This document shows, piece by piece, positions 1 through 8,691 of a DNA stretch of 64,000 nt; positions within the stretch are counted from its first letter, which is position 1, and each line of letters begins with the position of its first letter. The position numbers were made by a program, and so were the translations under genes. The stretch lies in the NCBI GenBank assembly GCA_034190295.1, contig JAXHSW010000013.1, positions 1 through 64,000 on the forward strand, read 5' to 3'. This stretch comes from Okeania sp034190295. Lineage in GTDB: Bacteria > Cyanobacteriota > Cyanobacteriia > Cyanobacteriales > Microcoleaceae. The notes under the pieces are model-generated. The model saw nothing but the letters and a program-made list of their open reading frames with translations, was not told the origin of the DNA and made no database searches.

Positions 1-383
1 ATCTATTGGACAATAGTTATAGCAGTTTCCGCACGTTATTGTTGTACATAATGCGGAGCAAGTGCGGCAGCTATATACTTTCATGCAACAAAGTCCAGAG
101 GTAATTGTTAATTATTAACTATTAATTATTAATTGTTGAATCCTACCTCCTCGCTTATTCCCCGTTCCTCCTGATTCTTCCCCTCCTGGGATGGGTTAGG
201 GGTGGGTTAACTTCTGACTTCTGACTTCTAACTTCTGACTTCTGTCTCCTACTCCAGCAAAAAGACTTTATTCAGTAAACCCTAAATATTTCATCAAATA
301 AAGTTTTCCTAACAGTAGACACAATTTGGCAAAGTGCGACTACAATGGATTAGCTTGTAATAAATTTTTAAGAGGTCTATAAT
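1..383. other. gene-less left edge with repeat debris
   Basis: No gene is visible. Positions 53-75 hold a fragment (GCGGAGCAAGTGCGG) of the very small dispersed repeat that is also found in the 18-20 kb tandem array. Positions 115-292 look like the distal half of a B element: a CCTCC/CCCCGTTCCTCCTGA stretch, a G-rich module at 188-206, ACTTCTG heptamers at 209-246, and an end reading TTCAGTAAACCCTAAA. The gene downstream begins at 384. Confidence 0.5.
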
Positions 384-959
384 ATGGTAACATCTGCTGC
401 TCCTGGCAATACCTCAGTTTTCATACTGCCTTCGAGACAAGATTATACCCAGCCCACCGTGGCCCAAAAAGTTCAATCAAACCAGATTAGAACAAAATTG
501 GACATGGAATTATTAGCCCTAAATGTTTTAACAGGAATTAATTCAGACACCATATTGCGAGTAGCGAGTAAATTGAATATAGCTCCCAAGTTAGCTGATG
601 AACTAACTTTAGTGGTAGGTGAAAAACGGGGAATGTCGCCAAACCAACCTCTAAAAACAGAGGAAGCAAAATCTTTCATCTTAGTTATATGTCACTTGGC
701 AAAACAAAACCAAGCATTAATTCGTCGTGCAGTATCATTAATGGAACAAGTGGCTGCTCAAAAGACTAAACCTCAATCAGTTACCTTATTAAGAGAATAT
801 CTAGATAAATTTGAAAAAGCATATAAACAATATTACATATACTCTGAAAATACTTCTCACGATAACCCAGAACAATTAGCTCTTAAGTTATTGGTTGATT
901 TGTTATTTTATAGTGCTCCTCAAGGGTGTAGTCGTCATTGGTCAAGTCTCAAATTTTAG
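384..959 (+). CDS. DUF3038 domain-containing protein
   Basis: A 191-residue soluble protein that I match from memory to the cyanobacterial DUF3038 family, whose function is unknown. Family-like stretches are QIRTKLDMELLALNVL near residue 35, EEAKSFILVICHLAKQ near 95 and the C-terminal block PEQLALKLLVDLLFYSAPQG. It is predicted to be mostly alpha-helical, with no signal peptide or membrane segment. The start ATG follows AAGAGG about 8 bases upstream, a plausible ribosome-binding site. The next gene on the same strand is a DUF4335 protein; these two families are, as I recall, regular neighbours in cyanobacteria, which supports both calls. Here about 700 bp of repeat sequence separates them, so co-transcription is doubtful. 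Confidence 0.7.
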   Translation: MVTSAAPGNTSVFILPSRQDYTQPTVAQKVQSNQIRTKLDMELLALNVLTGINSDTILRVASKLNIAPKLADELTLVVGEKRGMSPNQPLKTEEAKSFILVICHLAKQNQALIRRAVSLMEQVAAQKTKPQSVTLLREYLDKFEKAYKQYYIYSENTSHDNPEQLALKLLVDLLFYSAPQGCSRHWSSLKF

Positions 960-1337
960 ACTCCGAAATCATACTAGAAATATTAGTATGAAGCAAAATA
1001 CTTGAGCATAATTCAAAATACCGATTTAACAAAAAACTCAAAAATTGATTGATTGAAAAAGTTTTAAGCATGGTAGAGAATTAAGAATCATTAAGTAAAC
1101 GGTAAACTTTAGATAGTTTAAACTGTTTTATAACTTAATTCTCTTTTGATTTTTTAAGATAAAATTTACCACAGGATACTAAATAAAAAAAATTATATGA
1201 TGATATTTTTAACTCTTAGCTAACTACTACTCTAAAATATGTAACTCAACTATAATTAAATTGGTATGAAGAAGTTATTGTTAAAGCTATAGATTAAGGT
1301 AATTTTATCTTTTCTGTGGCGAGTTTAATACACCACC

Positions 1338-1513
1338 TTACCGAAAATTTGTGGTTTAAAGCCTCCCCTTTGAAGGGGAAAAAAGCGGTCGAGGGATGGA
1401 TGGGTTTCCTAACCATATCCAATCGACCAAGAGAAGAAAAAAATTTTCCTTTCAGTCAATCCTCTTATTTTCAAGGAGAGGTAATAATTAATAATTAATA
1501 ATTAATTGTTGAA
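1338..1513 (+). repeat. element A, copy 1 (long variant)
   Basis: It begins TTACCGAAAATTTGTGG, carries a first stem CCTCCCCTTTGAAGGGG, an extra 50-bp palindromic cassette (GCGGTCGAGGGATGG...), the second stem ending AAGGAGAGG, then TAATTAA-type heptamers and TTGTTGAA. The same extra cassette occurs only in copy 9 (26054-26251), in the opposite orientation. Confidence 0.85.
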
Positions 1514-1586
1514 AGGGGGTGCTTAAAATTATTTGGGGCGATCGGATATGCACGCGGTCGGTCGTTGACTATCCATCAGTAATTTT

Positions 1587-1635
1587 CCCTTCTGCCTTCT
1601 GCCTTCTGCCTTCTGCCTTCTGTCTTCTGCCTTCT
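1587..1635 (+). repeat. TTCTGCC heptamer tandem array
   Basis: About six slightly varying 7-base units lie 20 bp upstream of the DUF4335 start codon. They create an apparent 45-residue N-terminal extension (SAFCLLPSAFCLLPSS) that I do not regard as real protein. Confidence 0.85.
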
Positions 1636-1653
1636 TCAATCAAATGTTTTCAA

Positions 1654-3261
1654 ATGCCTTCACGAAGTTATACTCCCCCAACTTGTACGCTAAAATTTAC
1701 AGCTAGAGGTTTAGCGGCCTTAAAATGGATCGGTATTCCCAGAAAGCAACGCTTTAGCCTTAGTTTTGATGACCCCAGGGTATCAGAAACAGAACATATT
1801 ACACTGAAGGGTGGCCGCAGTGAATTAGACACTCTCCACAAAGTTGTTACCACTTATGTACAAGAATTTCTCAGTAAATCTCCTGAATTACCTGTAGATA
1901 ATGAAAATAAAGGAGAAGAAAACAATAGTACTGCAACAGAGTCAAACTCACAAACAAAAATTCAGGAAGAGACCACCGAAGTTGCTGATGCAAAACTTTC
2001 CATACCTAATTCCCCACCTCCAATAAAAGGTCAAAGTATTTATCTACAACCACGAGACTTATTAAACCACGATCTATTTTTGGGGTCTCTAGCGACTAAA
2101 GAGTCAGGAAGTTTTATTACCATGAGTATGCTGCAACTATTTGACTTGGCGATCGCTCTAGATGAATGTGAAACAGATATACGGACATTGCCTCAGTTTA
2201 AGTCTGACGGTGAAGTTAAACCTCTTCCTGAATGGTTGCAGACTGTGATACTAATTATCATCAGTGCTGGTTTAACAGCAAGCGCTATTAAATTATACGA
2301 CCGCTACGCAATTAGTCGCAAGCAACAAAATGAGCCTAATATTATTGCTTCTCCACCAAGCAATAGTTCACCAATTCCAACACCAACAGATTTACCAACA
2401 CCAACACCAACACCAACAGTAACTCTATCACCATTACCAACACCACCAACAAATCTACCAACACCACCAACAATTATCAAACCATCCCCAATTGCCACAC
2501 CATCTCCTCCGTTCCCTAGACAAAACCCCGCACCACCCGCTCCTAATAACGTACCACCACCTCTAAATGATTTTTCTCGTCCTCCTCAAAACCAGGGAAA
2601 TGCTGCAACAGTAGTTATTCCTGCACCACCAATAATACTGCCACCAGTTCCTGTTGCACCACCAACGACACCGCCTCCAATTCCTCCACCAGCAATACCT
2701 AATTATGGGGTGTCAGTACAACCGAGACCTCCCGTGCAACCACCCCCAAATTTACAAATTCCACCCGCACCAAACCGACCTCTACCACCACCAGCACTTA
2801 ATAGAGGAGGTGGGGTAAGACCTTATGTAGATGTGAGTCGTATTCCAGTTAATGTTCCTAGATCGATTGATTTACCGACCTTAGAAGATGTAGACCCAGT
2901 TGCTCTACGCGATCGCGAATCTGTGGTTGAACCTAGTGAAAATGCTAGCAGGAAACCGAAATCTACATTATTCGATAAAATTCCTCAAGTTGCAGAGGTA
3001 AGAGAATATTTTGAAAAAAGTTGGGAACCACCATCAGATTTAGATAGGAATTTGCAGTATAGTTTGTTATTAAACGGTGATGGTTCGGTTAAAAAAGTAA
3101 TTCCAATTGGTCTAGCATCAGTTGAGTTTTATGGTAATACAGAGATGCCTTTGGAAGATCAAGTTTTTGTCTCTAATATTGAGGGTGACAAGACTGCTAA
3201 AATTCGATTGGTTTTGAGACCAGATGGTCAAGTTCAGACTTTTTTAGAGTCTTTGAACTAA
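1654..3261 (+). CDS. DUF4335 domain-containing membrane protein
   Basis: A 535-residue protein of unknown function. Residues 1-175 match my memory of DUF4335: RSYTPPTCTL at the start, RFSLSFDDPRV, then YLQPRDLLNHDLFLGSLATKESG and a LQLFDLAIALDE helix. One membrane helix follows (about 195-213, LQTVILIIISAGLTASAI), then a proline/threonine-rich linker of about 170 residues, and a C-terminal globular domain of about 110 residues ending LRPDGQVQTFLESLN. A GTG-started reading frame opens 135 bp further upstream, but its extra residues are translated TTCTGCC repeat, so I choose the ATG at 1654. The upstream DUF3038 gene is the expected partner. The linker suggests an anchored protein with domains on opposite membrane faces; that is inference. 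Confidence 0.7.
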   Translation: MPSRSYTPPTCTLKFTARGLAALKWIGIPRKQRFSLSFDDPRVSETEHITLKGGRSELDTLHKVVTTYVQEFLSKSPELPVDNENKGEENNSTATESNSQTKIQEETTEVADAKLSIPNSPPPIKGQSIYLQPRDLLNHDLFLGSLATKESGSFITMSMLQLFDLAIALDECETDIRTLPQFKSDGEVKPLPEWLQTVILIIISAGLTASAIKLYDRYAISRKQQNEPNIIASPPSNSSPIPTPTDLPTPTPTPTVTLSPLPTPPTNLPTPPTIIKPSPIATPSPPFPRQNPAPPAPNNVPPPLNDFSRPPQNQGNAATVVIPAPPIILPPVPVAPPTTPPPIPPPAIPNYGVSVQPRPPVQPPPNLQIPPAPNRPLPPPALNRGGGVRPYVDVSRIPVNVPRSIDLPTLEDVDPVALRDRESVVEPSENASRKPKSTLFDKIPQVAEVREYFEKSWEPPSDLDRNLQYSLLLNGDGSVKKVIPIGLASVEFYGNTEMPLEDQVFVSNIEGDKTAKIRLVLRPDGQVQTFLESLN

Positions 3262-3468
3262 GGATAGGTGGTAGGTGATAGGTTCTAGGTTGTAAGTGTA
3301 AATTCAAGAGGGAACACTACAGCTAACAGAAATTTGGGATATTCTTTCCTGACAGTTGCTATATAATAGGGTTGCGTACTTTTGCTCTAGCAATAATACT
3401 AAGTATTGTAAGGGCTAAAGCCCAACTACAAACAAAAAGTTTAATTATTAATCATCCGAACACGATCG

Positions 3469-3582
3469 GGACTTACGCATGAGGTACGAAAAACTAGGAC
3501 TTGAGATTGCTTTCCGTTCCGGACTGCTCCGCAAACTCTATCGGTCGCAATGACGGAAATACCTTAAAGTGCGTAAGTCCTA
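3469..3582. repeat. element F, copy 1 (MITE-like, GGACTTACGCA termini)
   Basis: Inverted ends GGACTTACGCA and TGCGTAAGTCC enclose about 90 bp without coding potential. The interior carries a small palindromic motif (TTCCGTTCCGGACTGCTCCGC) related to 8880-8905. The upstream spacer 3262-3468 holds only the short palindrome AGGGCTAAAGCCC. Confidence 0.8.
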
Positions 3583-3686
3583 ATGATATTATAGCAGTCT
3601 AAGGACAGGTGAGGACATATCAAAAGCTTAAAATTCAGACAACGCCAGATTTTTCCTTTTCCTTTTTCTTTCTTCCTTACTGCTAT

Positions 3687-3988
3687 ATATCAGGACTTAC
3701 GCACCAAGCGCCATATCTAGTAGGGGCGAATGGCATTCGCCCTCTACGAATGGCATTCGCCCTCTACGAATGGCATTCGCCCTCTACGAATGGCATTCGC
3801 CCTCTACGAATGGCATTCGCCCTCTACGAATGGCATTCGCCCTCTACATATGGCATTCGCCCTCTACATATGGCATTCGCCCTCTACATATGGCATTCGC
3901 CCTCTACATATGGCATTCGCCCTCTACATATGGCATTCGCCCTCTACATATAGCGTATTGTCTAAGAATTTGCGTAAGTCCTGATATC
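3687..3988. repeat. element F, copy 2, expanded by an internal tandem array
   Basis: Perfect inverted ends ATATCAGGACTTACGCA and TGCGTAAGTCCTGATAT. The interior has grown to about 300 bp through eleven copies of a 20-bp unit (see 3731-3950). The interior of copy 4 (41780-41871) has the same GGGGCGAATGGCATTCGCCC core only once, so expansion happened within the element. Confidence 0.85.
3731..3950. repeat. 20-bp tandem repeat, 11 units
   Basis: Eleven head-to-tail units built on TGGCATTCGCCCTCTAC. The first five units end CGAA and the last six end CATA, so two homogenised blocks are visible. Because 20 is not a multiple of 3, all three forward frames stay open and give spurious overlapping ORFs rich in MAFALYEWHSPSTNGIRPLR. 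Confidence 0.95.
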
Positions 3989-3990
3989 AT

Positions 3991-4023
3991 AAAAAAAATA
4001 GCCTTGGAAATATCACAAGGCTA
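3991..4023 (-). terminator. rho-independent terminator of acsF
   Basis: On the minus strand an 8-bp perfect stem TAGCCTTG/CAAGGCTA with a 9-base loop is followed by a run of T residues (the A-run at 3991-3998 on the plus strand). It lies 30 bp past the acsF stop codon. Confidence 0.85.
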
Positions 4024-4052
4024 TCAAGCGAGATTAATTATTAAAGACTTCT

Positions 4053-5129
4053 TTAACGGACAGAACTCTGCATAGTCGCAGTTTCAATTGGCTTCATAAA
4101 ATATAGTTTTAGGAACTGCCAACCATTAGACAGATAAAGAGGTAACTTCTGGAAAAGCTTCACAATACCTAACTTATTAGAATTAGCGATCGCTGTTAAC
4201 TTTTCATTATTCTTAATACAAACTTCTAGTCTTTCATAAAACTGAGGATCTTCTACATCCAAAATTACTGGAAAAACACGTCCTGAAGTTTCATTAGTCT
4301 TCTCAATTACATACTTATCATAATCACGAGCATTCAAACCAATAGCAGCATAAAAATCAGCTCTTTGAACGTCATTCAAATACATAGTAGCGAACACAGA
4401 AAGTAAGAAAAATCTACACCATAATTTTGCTTGCCAGTCATTCAAAATCTTTGGTTGTGCCCTCATAATGGCATCAAAGAAATCTCCATGACGATTTTCA
4501 TCCTGACACCAATTTTCAAAGAAACGGAAAATAGGATAAATTCTATCTTCTGGATGAGCTTCTAAATGACGATAGATAGTAATGTAGCGCCAATAACCTA
4601 TTTTTTCCGATAGATAAGTAGCGTAGAAAATAAACTTTGGTTTAAAGAATGTATACTTACGACTTTTAGTCAGAAATCCTAAATCTAATGATAGATTAAA
4701 ATCTGACATGGCCTTATTTAAAAAACCTGCATGACGAGCTTCATCTCTGGACATTAAATTGAAACACTCAGCCAAAACAGGGCTTTTACCTTTGAGACGA
4801 CGACCCAATTCTTTGTAGAGTAAAAAACCAGAAAATTCAGCCGTACAAGAACGTTCTAGAAACTCAACAAATAGTCTACGAGTATCCCCATCAATATGGT
4901 CCCATGATTGGGCAAATTCTTCATCCCGAACAAAATGATGACGGTTATAATCAGTACGAAATTCTTCTAGAATAGCTATCAATTCATCTTCATTGACTGA
5001 GATGTCCATTTTAGCCATCTCATCAAAATCTGTTGTGTAGAATCTAGGAGTTAGAATAGTTTCTTTAGAAGGAACTTTAACCCCTGGTCGCATTTCTTTA
5101 AAATCTGGTTTTTTTAGAGAATCTACCAT
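4053..5129 (-). CDS. acsF: Mg-protoporphyrin IX monomethyl ester (oxidative) cyclase
   Basis: Aerobic cyclase that forms the isocyclic E-ring of chlorophyll, converting Mg-protoporphyrin IX monomethyl ester to divinyl protochlorophyllide with O2 and reductant; it works at the thylakoid membrane. The 358 residues match the family length. The diiron centre is visible as ECAF-type carboxylate/histidine motifs: CTAEFSGFLLYKELGR near 90-105, DEARH near 129 and the second pair FENWCQDENRHGDFFDA near 205-220. A canonical terminator lies directly downstream, and no gene precedes it within 470 bp, so it is probably monocistronic. Some cyanobacteria have two paralogues (acsF/chlAI and chlAII for low oxygen); I cannot tell from sequence alone which one this is, though it reads as the standard aerobic form. 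Confidence 0.93.
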   Translation of the reverse strand: MVDSLKKPDFKEMRPGVKVPSKETILTPRFYTTDFDEMAKMDISVNEDELIAILEEFRTDYNRHHFVRDEEFAQSWDHIDGDTRRLFVEFLERSCTAEFSGFLLYKELGRRLKGKSPVLAECFNLMSRDEARHAGFLNKAMSDFNLSLDLGFLTKSRKYTFFKPKFIFYATYLSEKIGYWRYITIYRHLEAHPEDRIYPIFRFFENWCQDENRHGDFFDAIMRAQPKILNDWQAKLWCRFFLLSVFATMYLNDVQRADFYAAIGLNARDYDKYVIEKTNETSGRVFPVILDVEDPQFYERLEVCIKNNEKLTAIANSNKLGIVKLFQKLPLYLSNGWQFLKLYFMKPIETATMQSSVR

Positions 5130-5350
5130 AAGTTTTGTTGTTTTCTTAATTTTATGAATCTATGGCTGTTATTGTGGGGTATTTTTAGATATCTTTAACT
5201 TCCTCCCCTGTTTTAATCTGCCCCATTTTATGTAGGCTACAGTTTGGAGGATGAGCAAAAAAGTACCATATTTTCCACAGTATATAGTTTACCAAGGTCT
5301 AGGGGACTGAAGTGCAAAGTTTTAGTTAAGAATTGCAAAGTATGTAGATC

Positions 5351-5463
5351 GGGACTTACGCAAATTGACTTTTAAAGCACCATCTTTAGGGGCGAATGGC
5401 ATTGGCTAACGCCAACCTCCGAATGGCGTCCTTGCCATCTGTATAGTCCCTGCGTAAGTCCTG
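5351..5463. repeat. element F, copy 3
   Basis: Ends GGGACTTACGCA and TGCGTAAGTCCTG enclose a diverged interior (GGGGCGAATGGCATTGGC, CCTCCGAATGGCGTCC). It sits in the 477-bp spacer between acsF and the TM2 gene; the rest of that spacer is unremarkable AT-rich sequence that should contain both divergent promoters. Confidence 0.8.
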
Positions 5464-5606
5464 TATACCTAACAAGAACCTATAATTAATGTTTTCCCCA
5501 TTATATTCTTGGACTAAGATAGTAATAATACTAAGTGCCCATAACGAAAATTAAGTAACTAGGCAAAAAAGTATATTAATTTCAGAAAAATAATTTTTGA
5601 GACTGA

Positions 5607-6086
5607 ATGAATAGTATAAGATACAGTTACCTATTTTGGGGAGCTTGCATCCTTGGTCTTAACGGATGTCATCGTTTATACAATGGCAAAATTTTGACTG
5701 GTCTACTTTGGCTCTTTACTGGGGGTTTATTTGGAATAGGCCAATTTATTGATTTGTTGTTAATCCCTAATATGGTAGAAGAACACAACACTAAAGTCAA
5801 AGCTAAATTAGGTATTTCATCCCAAGGAGTGCCACTATATCAATCGAATGGGGCGGTCTCTATGAAAGCTTCTCCTCCACAAACCCGTCAACAGTTAATG
5901 GTCGCTTTACTCAGGTCAGCTTCTACTAAAGGAGGAAAGTTATCTGTTAGTCAGGGGGTCATGGCAACAGGAGCTACCTTTGTAGAAGTAGAAGAAGCTC
6001 TCAAGGAAATGCTTAAAACTGGTTATGTTAGTGTAGATAACCATCCAGAGACAGGAATTGTAATTTACGATTTCCATGAATTATAA
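5607..6086 (+). CDS. TM2 domain-containing membrane protein
   Basis: A 159-residue protein with an N-terminal TM2 domain (residues about 5-60): two membrane helices around the family motif GCHRLYNGKILTGLLW, then TGGLFGIGQFIDLLLIP. The remaining ~90 residues are soluble; residues 88-159 (RQQLMVALLRSASTKGGKLSVSQGVMATGATFVEVEEALKEML) look like a small winged-helix fold. The architecture TM2 plus C-terminal helix-turn-helix-like domain is common in cyanobacteria; a function is not established. The ATG at 5607 has no strong Shine-Dalgarno sequence. No operon partner is nearby. Confidence 0.75.
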   Translation: MNSIRYSYLFWGACILGLNGCHRLYNGKILTGLLWLFTGGLFGIGQFIDLLLIPNMVEEHNTKVKAKLGISSQGVPLYQSNGAVSMKASPPQTRQQLMVALLRSASTKGGKLSVSQGVMATGATFVEVEEALKEMLKTGYVSVDNHPETGIVIYDFHEL

Positions 6087-6106
6087 TTTTGCGAACCAAT
6101 AATTGT

Positions 6107-6217
6107 TAGACATCTCAAGAAAAGAGGCAGTAGGGAGTAGGCAGTAGGGAGCAGGGGGAAATAATTGATAGTTTCTGTGAGATAATTGATTTGATTTTTT
6201 ATTATTGGAGATGTCTA
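6107..6217. repeat. element C, copy 1
   Basis: Inverted ends TAGACATCTC and GGAGATGTCTA. The interior has AGTAGGGAGTAGGCAG repeats and the conserved GAAATAATTGATAGTTTCTGTG...TTGATTTGATTTTTTATTATT part. This is an 'empty' copy with no element A inside, useful for comparison with copies 4, 6 and 7. Confidence 0.8.
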
Positions 6218-6301
6218 TGACAAATATATTTAAAATATATTTAATTGAGGTCTTCCATTGTCAATAAAATTAAGGTACTATAATAGTCTGTCTATTAGCC
6301 G

Positions 6302-6514
6302 TATGTCCCACAGCCTGATACAAGCGTACCGCCTGTCCTGAGGTTTGTGATGCGTAAAAGCGGAGCAATAAAGTCTTGTGGAGATGGTAGTAGCTAGCGG
6401 GGGGGCAACTCAACTTGTTTGATTTGTTATCTAGCCCGAGAATCTGTCAAACAAGAATCTCCCATTAAATCAAAGATTATAATGGTGAGACTGTCAAAAA
6501 TATCTATACAATAA
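6302..6514 (+). pseudogene. remnant of an IS200/IS605-type TnpB C-terminus
   Basis: This frame reads ...MRKSGAIKSCGDGSS, an in-frame TAG, then GGNSTCLICYLARESVKQESPIKSK. The pattern SCG-x-GSS followed some 20 residues later by SVKQES resembles the C-terminal tail of TnpB proteins from IS605-like elements in cyanobacteria. No upstream RuvC-domain coding sequence remains, and no paired transposon ends are clear. The GC content is higher than in the flanking spacer. An alternative reading is a structured RNA (imperfect hairpins at 6397-6444 and 6457-6490). The call rests on motif memory only. Confidence 0.4.
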
Positions 6515-6519
6515 CATTT

Positions 6520-6696
6520 ATGGCTGTACCAAAGAAGAGAACTTCAAAGTCTAAGACAAAGATGCGGAAAGCTCAGTGGAAGCGCAAAGCAAGACTGGAA
6601 GCACAGAAAGCGCTATCTTTAGGGAAATCAGTTCTTACTCAACGTTCCCACAGTTTTGTATATCCAAGTGCTGAGGAAGAAGAGGAAGAAGATTAA
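6520..6696 (+). CDS. rpmF: 50S ribosomal protein L32
   Basis: A 58-residue gene read directly from the sequence: it starts MAVPKKRTSKSKTKMRKAQW and ends in an acidic tail EEEEEED. The N-terminal MAVPKKRTSKSK block and a very basic middle part are diagnostic of cyanobacterial and plastid L32, which lacks the zinc-binding cysteines of some bacterial L32 proteins. It belongs to the large ribosomal subunit near the peptidyl-transferase region. It converges with queA; a perfect 9-bp inverted repeat lies in the 57-bp gap. There is no adjacent yceD/plsX as in Escherichia coli. Confidence 0.95.
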   Translation: MAVPKKRTSKSKTKMRKAQWKRKARLEAQKALSLGKSVLTQRSHSFVYPSAEEEEEED

Positions 6697-6703
6697 TCAA
6701 TAG

Positions 6704-6733
6704 GAGAATTGGGGAAAAAAATGTCCAATTCTC
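6704..6733. terminator. hairpin between convergent rpmF and queA
   Basis: GAGAATTGG and CCAATTCTC form a 9-bp perfect stem with a 12-base loop. There is no strong T-run on either side, so termination efficiency is uncertain, but the location 7 bp past rpmF and 20 bp past queA suits a shared bidirectional terminator. Confidence 0.6.
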
Positions 6734-6753
6734 AAAAGACTTTAACCACTAGA

Positions 6754-7869
6754 CTAATTTATCCGAGCATCTGGCAAAATTAACATCGCATCACCAAAAG
6801 AATAAAAGCGATATTGTTGGGCGATCGCTTCCTGATATAAGTTTAAAAGGCGTTTTCTACCAATCATTGCACTTACAAGCATCAGCAAACTGGAGCGTGG
6901 TAGATGGAAATTAGTGATTAGACCTTCTACTATTTGCCACTTGTAGCCAGGATAAATAAATATATTGGTATAACCAGAAAATGGTGAGATAGAAAATTCC
7001 TCACTACTACTATCACTACTACTATTTTTCTGATTAGCTACTGCTGCTCCCTCAAGAGCTCTAACTACTGTTGTCCCCACTGCAATGATACGTCCACCTT
7101 GAGATTTTGTTTGATTAATTTTATCTACAACTAATGGTGAAACCTCTATCCATTCGTAGTGCATATCATGGTTAGTTATGTTTTCAGTCTCAACTGGACG
7201 AAATGTACCAAGACCAACGTGCAATGTGATGAAAGCTAGTCTAATATTTTTTTGTTCTAGTTTTTCCAGTAATTCATCAGTAAAATGTAAACCAGCAGTA
7301 GGTGCAGCGACCGCCCCCGAAATTTTACCATATACAGTTTGATATTGTTCTGTGAGAGCCTGTGAATCTGTCACATAAGGAGGGAAGGGTACATGACCAA
7401 ATTGGTCTAACAACTCTATTAAAGAAATTCCTTGAGGTAAGTTAAACTGTAAAAAGCGCCCACCAGTTTCTCTATCTGTTGACAATACTGTGGCCTGCAA
7501 CTTATAATCACAGCCAAAAGATGAATTAGGTTCAAATTCAATTGTTGCGCCATTGCTAAAACGTTTACCTGGTTTTACTAAAGCCAGCCAGCAATTATTT
7601 TCCACTGGCTTCAACAACAATATTTCTACCCGAGCGCCAGTAGTTTTGTGGCCATAAAGCCTTGCCGGAATAACACGAGTATTATTCAAAACCAGTAAGT
7701 CCCCTGGTTGGAGTAAATCTGGTAAATCTCTAAAAATATAATTATTGTGTGTAAGTGAATCTACAACCATCAAATTAGAACTATCCCTGGGGACAACAGG
7801 ATTTTGAGCAATTAGCTCCTGGGGAAGTTCATAGTCATAAGCATCAATAGACCAATCTACCTCATTCAT
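6754..7869 (-). CDS. queA: S-adenosylmethionine:tRNA ribosyltransferase-isomerase
   Basis: QueA transfers and isomerises the ribose of SAM onto 7-aminomethyl-deazaguanine in tRNA, giving epoxyqueuosine at the wobble position of Asp, Asn, His and Tyr tRNAs. Family motifs are clear: FDYELPQELIAQ-like YDYELPQELIAQNP at the N-terminus, LLVLNNTRVIPARL, GAVAAPTAGLHFT, FITLHVGLGTFRPV, HYEWIEVS, IIAVGTTVVRALE and the C-terminal ITNFHLPRSSLLMLVSAM. Length 371, slightly longer than usual because of a serine-rich insertion near 275-290 (NSSSDSSSEE). The ATG start is supported by the DYELP block right behind it. It stands alone and converges with rpmF. Confidence 0.96.
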   Translation of the reverse strand: MNEVDWSIDAYDYELPQELIAQNPVVPRDSSNLMVVDSLTHNNYIFRDLPDLLQPGDLLVLNNTRVIPARLYGHKTTGARVEILLLKPVENNCWLALVKPGKRFSNGATIEFEPNSSFGCDYKLQATVLSTDRETGGRFLQFNLPQGISLIELLDQFGHVPFPPYVTDSQALTEQYQTVYGKISGAVAAPTAGLHFTDELLEKLEQKNIRLAFITLHVGLGTFRPVETENITNHDMHYEWIEVSPLVVDKINQTKSQGGRIIAVGTTVVRALEGAAVANQKNSSSDSSSEEFSISPFSGYTNIFIYPGYKWQIVEGLITNFHLPRSSLLMLVSAMIGRKRLLNLYQEAIAQQYRFYSFGDAMLILPDARIN

Positions 7870-8305
7870 ATTACTGATATATAGCTCGTAATTGGGTAAA
7901 ACCCCCCATATAAATTAGGGTACTTTTCCCCTAGCGTTCTGCTACACATTAAGAGAAAATATAGAATATATAAGTATAGAATTAATCTTCAGAGTGCAGG
8001 GCAGATATATCTGTAGTGAAAAATAGCAGATCGATAATCTACCTCAAAACTCTAGACATTCTAGAACATACTAATTTATTAACTGGGAAGCGGCAACATC
8101 CGCCCCGCTCCCTACAACCGTTTTTCGTCACCTTTAATTTTTCCTCGTAACATCAAGATTTAGAGGTTAAACCGAGAGAAAAGCAGTAGTTTTCAGCGGT
8201 AATAGTTAGATAGAGATGGAATACCTTTACTTTATAGCAAATACTAGCCTCTGCCTGAGAGTAGTTGAATACATAAGCATTACCCATCAACTACCGCTTC
8301 AATTT
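7870..8305. other. spacer between queA and the 8.3-kb gene
   Basis: No repeat element, RNA or gene is recognised. It must contain the queA promoter and the promoter of the next gene. The reading frame of the next gene stays open up to an ATG at 8216, but those 30 extra residues look non-conserved. Confidence 0.5.
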
Positions 8306-8605
8306 ATGACTGTGATTCATCAAATTGATGGTTGGGTAGTAAAAATTAAAATGAGTCACTACTTAACTCCTCAACAACATGGAGATTTTCGCGCTTTTAT
8401 GAATGAATTAGGAATACCTTATGAGCCTGATATCCGTATCAGAATGGCGTTGTGGAGTTTGGAAACTGGACAATCACCTTTAAGTGTGATGAGACGTTAT
8501 CAGGTAGCAGTAGTATCTCATGGCCAGCCAAATCAAGAGGAAATAGAAGCATTCCGTACCCAATTTGTCAAGGGTTTAGGGTATTGTCCCGAAACTTTAG
8601 GTTAA
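8306..8605 (+). CDS. small conserved-looking protein of unknown function
   Basis: A 99-residue soluble protein starting MTVIHQIDGWVVKIKM. It has no membrane segment, signal peptide or cysteine motif; the body is a mixed alpha/beta sequence (LTPQQHGDFRAFMNELGIPYEPDIRIRMALWSLETGQSPLSVMRRYQ) ending FVKGLGYCPETLG. The codon use and composition look like those of a real gene rather than spacer. I chose the ATG at 8306; an in-frame ATG at 8216 would add MEYLYFIANTSLCLRVV, which looks random. I do not recognise the family. No operon partner is present. Confidence 0.6.
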   Translation: MTVIHQIDGWVVKIKMSHYLTPQQHGDFRAFMNELGIPYEPDIRIRMALWSLETGQSPLSVMRRYQVAVVSHGQPNQEEIEAFRTQFVKGLGYCPETLG

Positions 8606-8613
8606 GCTATAGT

Positions 8614-8660
8614 TTTACCGAAAAATTGGGTTTAAAGCCTCGCCCATAAGCAGGCGACTT
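8614..8660 (+). repeat. element A, copy 2 (left end only)
   Basis: TTACCGAAAAATTGGGTTTAAAGCCT followed by a changed stem CGCCCATAAGCAGGCG. The right half of the element is missing. It starts 9 bp after the stop codon of the preceding gene. Confidence 0.7.
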
Positions 8661-8691
8661 TTTATTTGCAAGTAAATTTAAATTGAATATA

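Larger units (their letters stand above)
960..1653. other. gene-less spacer between DUF3038 and DUF4335 genes
   Basis: The spacer holds AT-rich sequence without a recognisable gene, then element A copy 1 (1338-1513), a short motif TTGGGGCGATCGGATATGC shared in inverted form with about 21680-21700 and 63830-63850, and a TTCTGCC tandem array (1587-1635) that runs almost up to the next start codon. Confidence 0.6.

Noticed and set aside
1519..1653. GTG-started N-terminal extension of the DUF4335 protein
   Set aside because: The 45 residues are translated TTCTGCC repeat and J-like debris; the family's start motif follows the ATG at 1654.
3731..3950. Possible CRISPR array
   Set aside because: The units are directly adjacent with no unique spacers; the same core occurs singly in F elements.
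3609..4075. Overlapping 84-114-codon frames reading MAFALYEWHSPSTNGIRPLR repeatedly
   Set aside because: They are translations of the 20-bp tandem array in three frames; the period is not a multiple of three, so openness in all frames is automatic.
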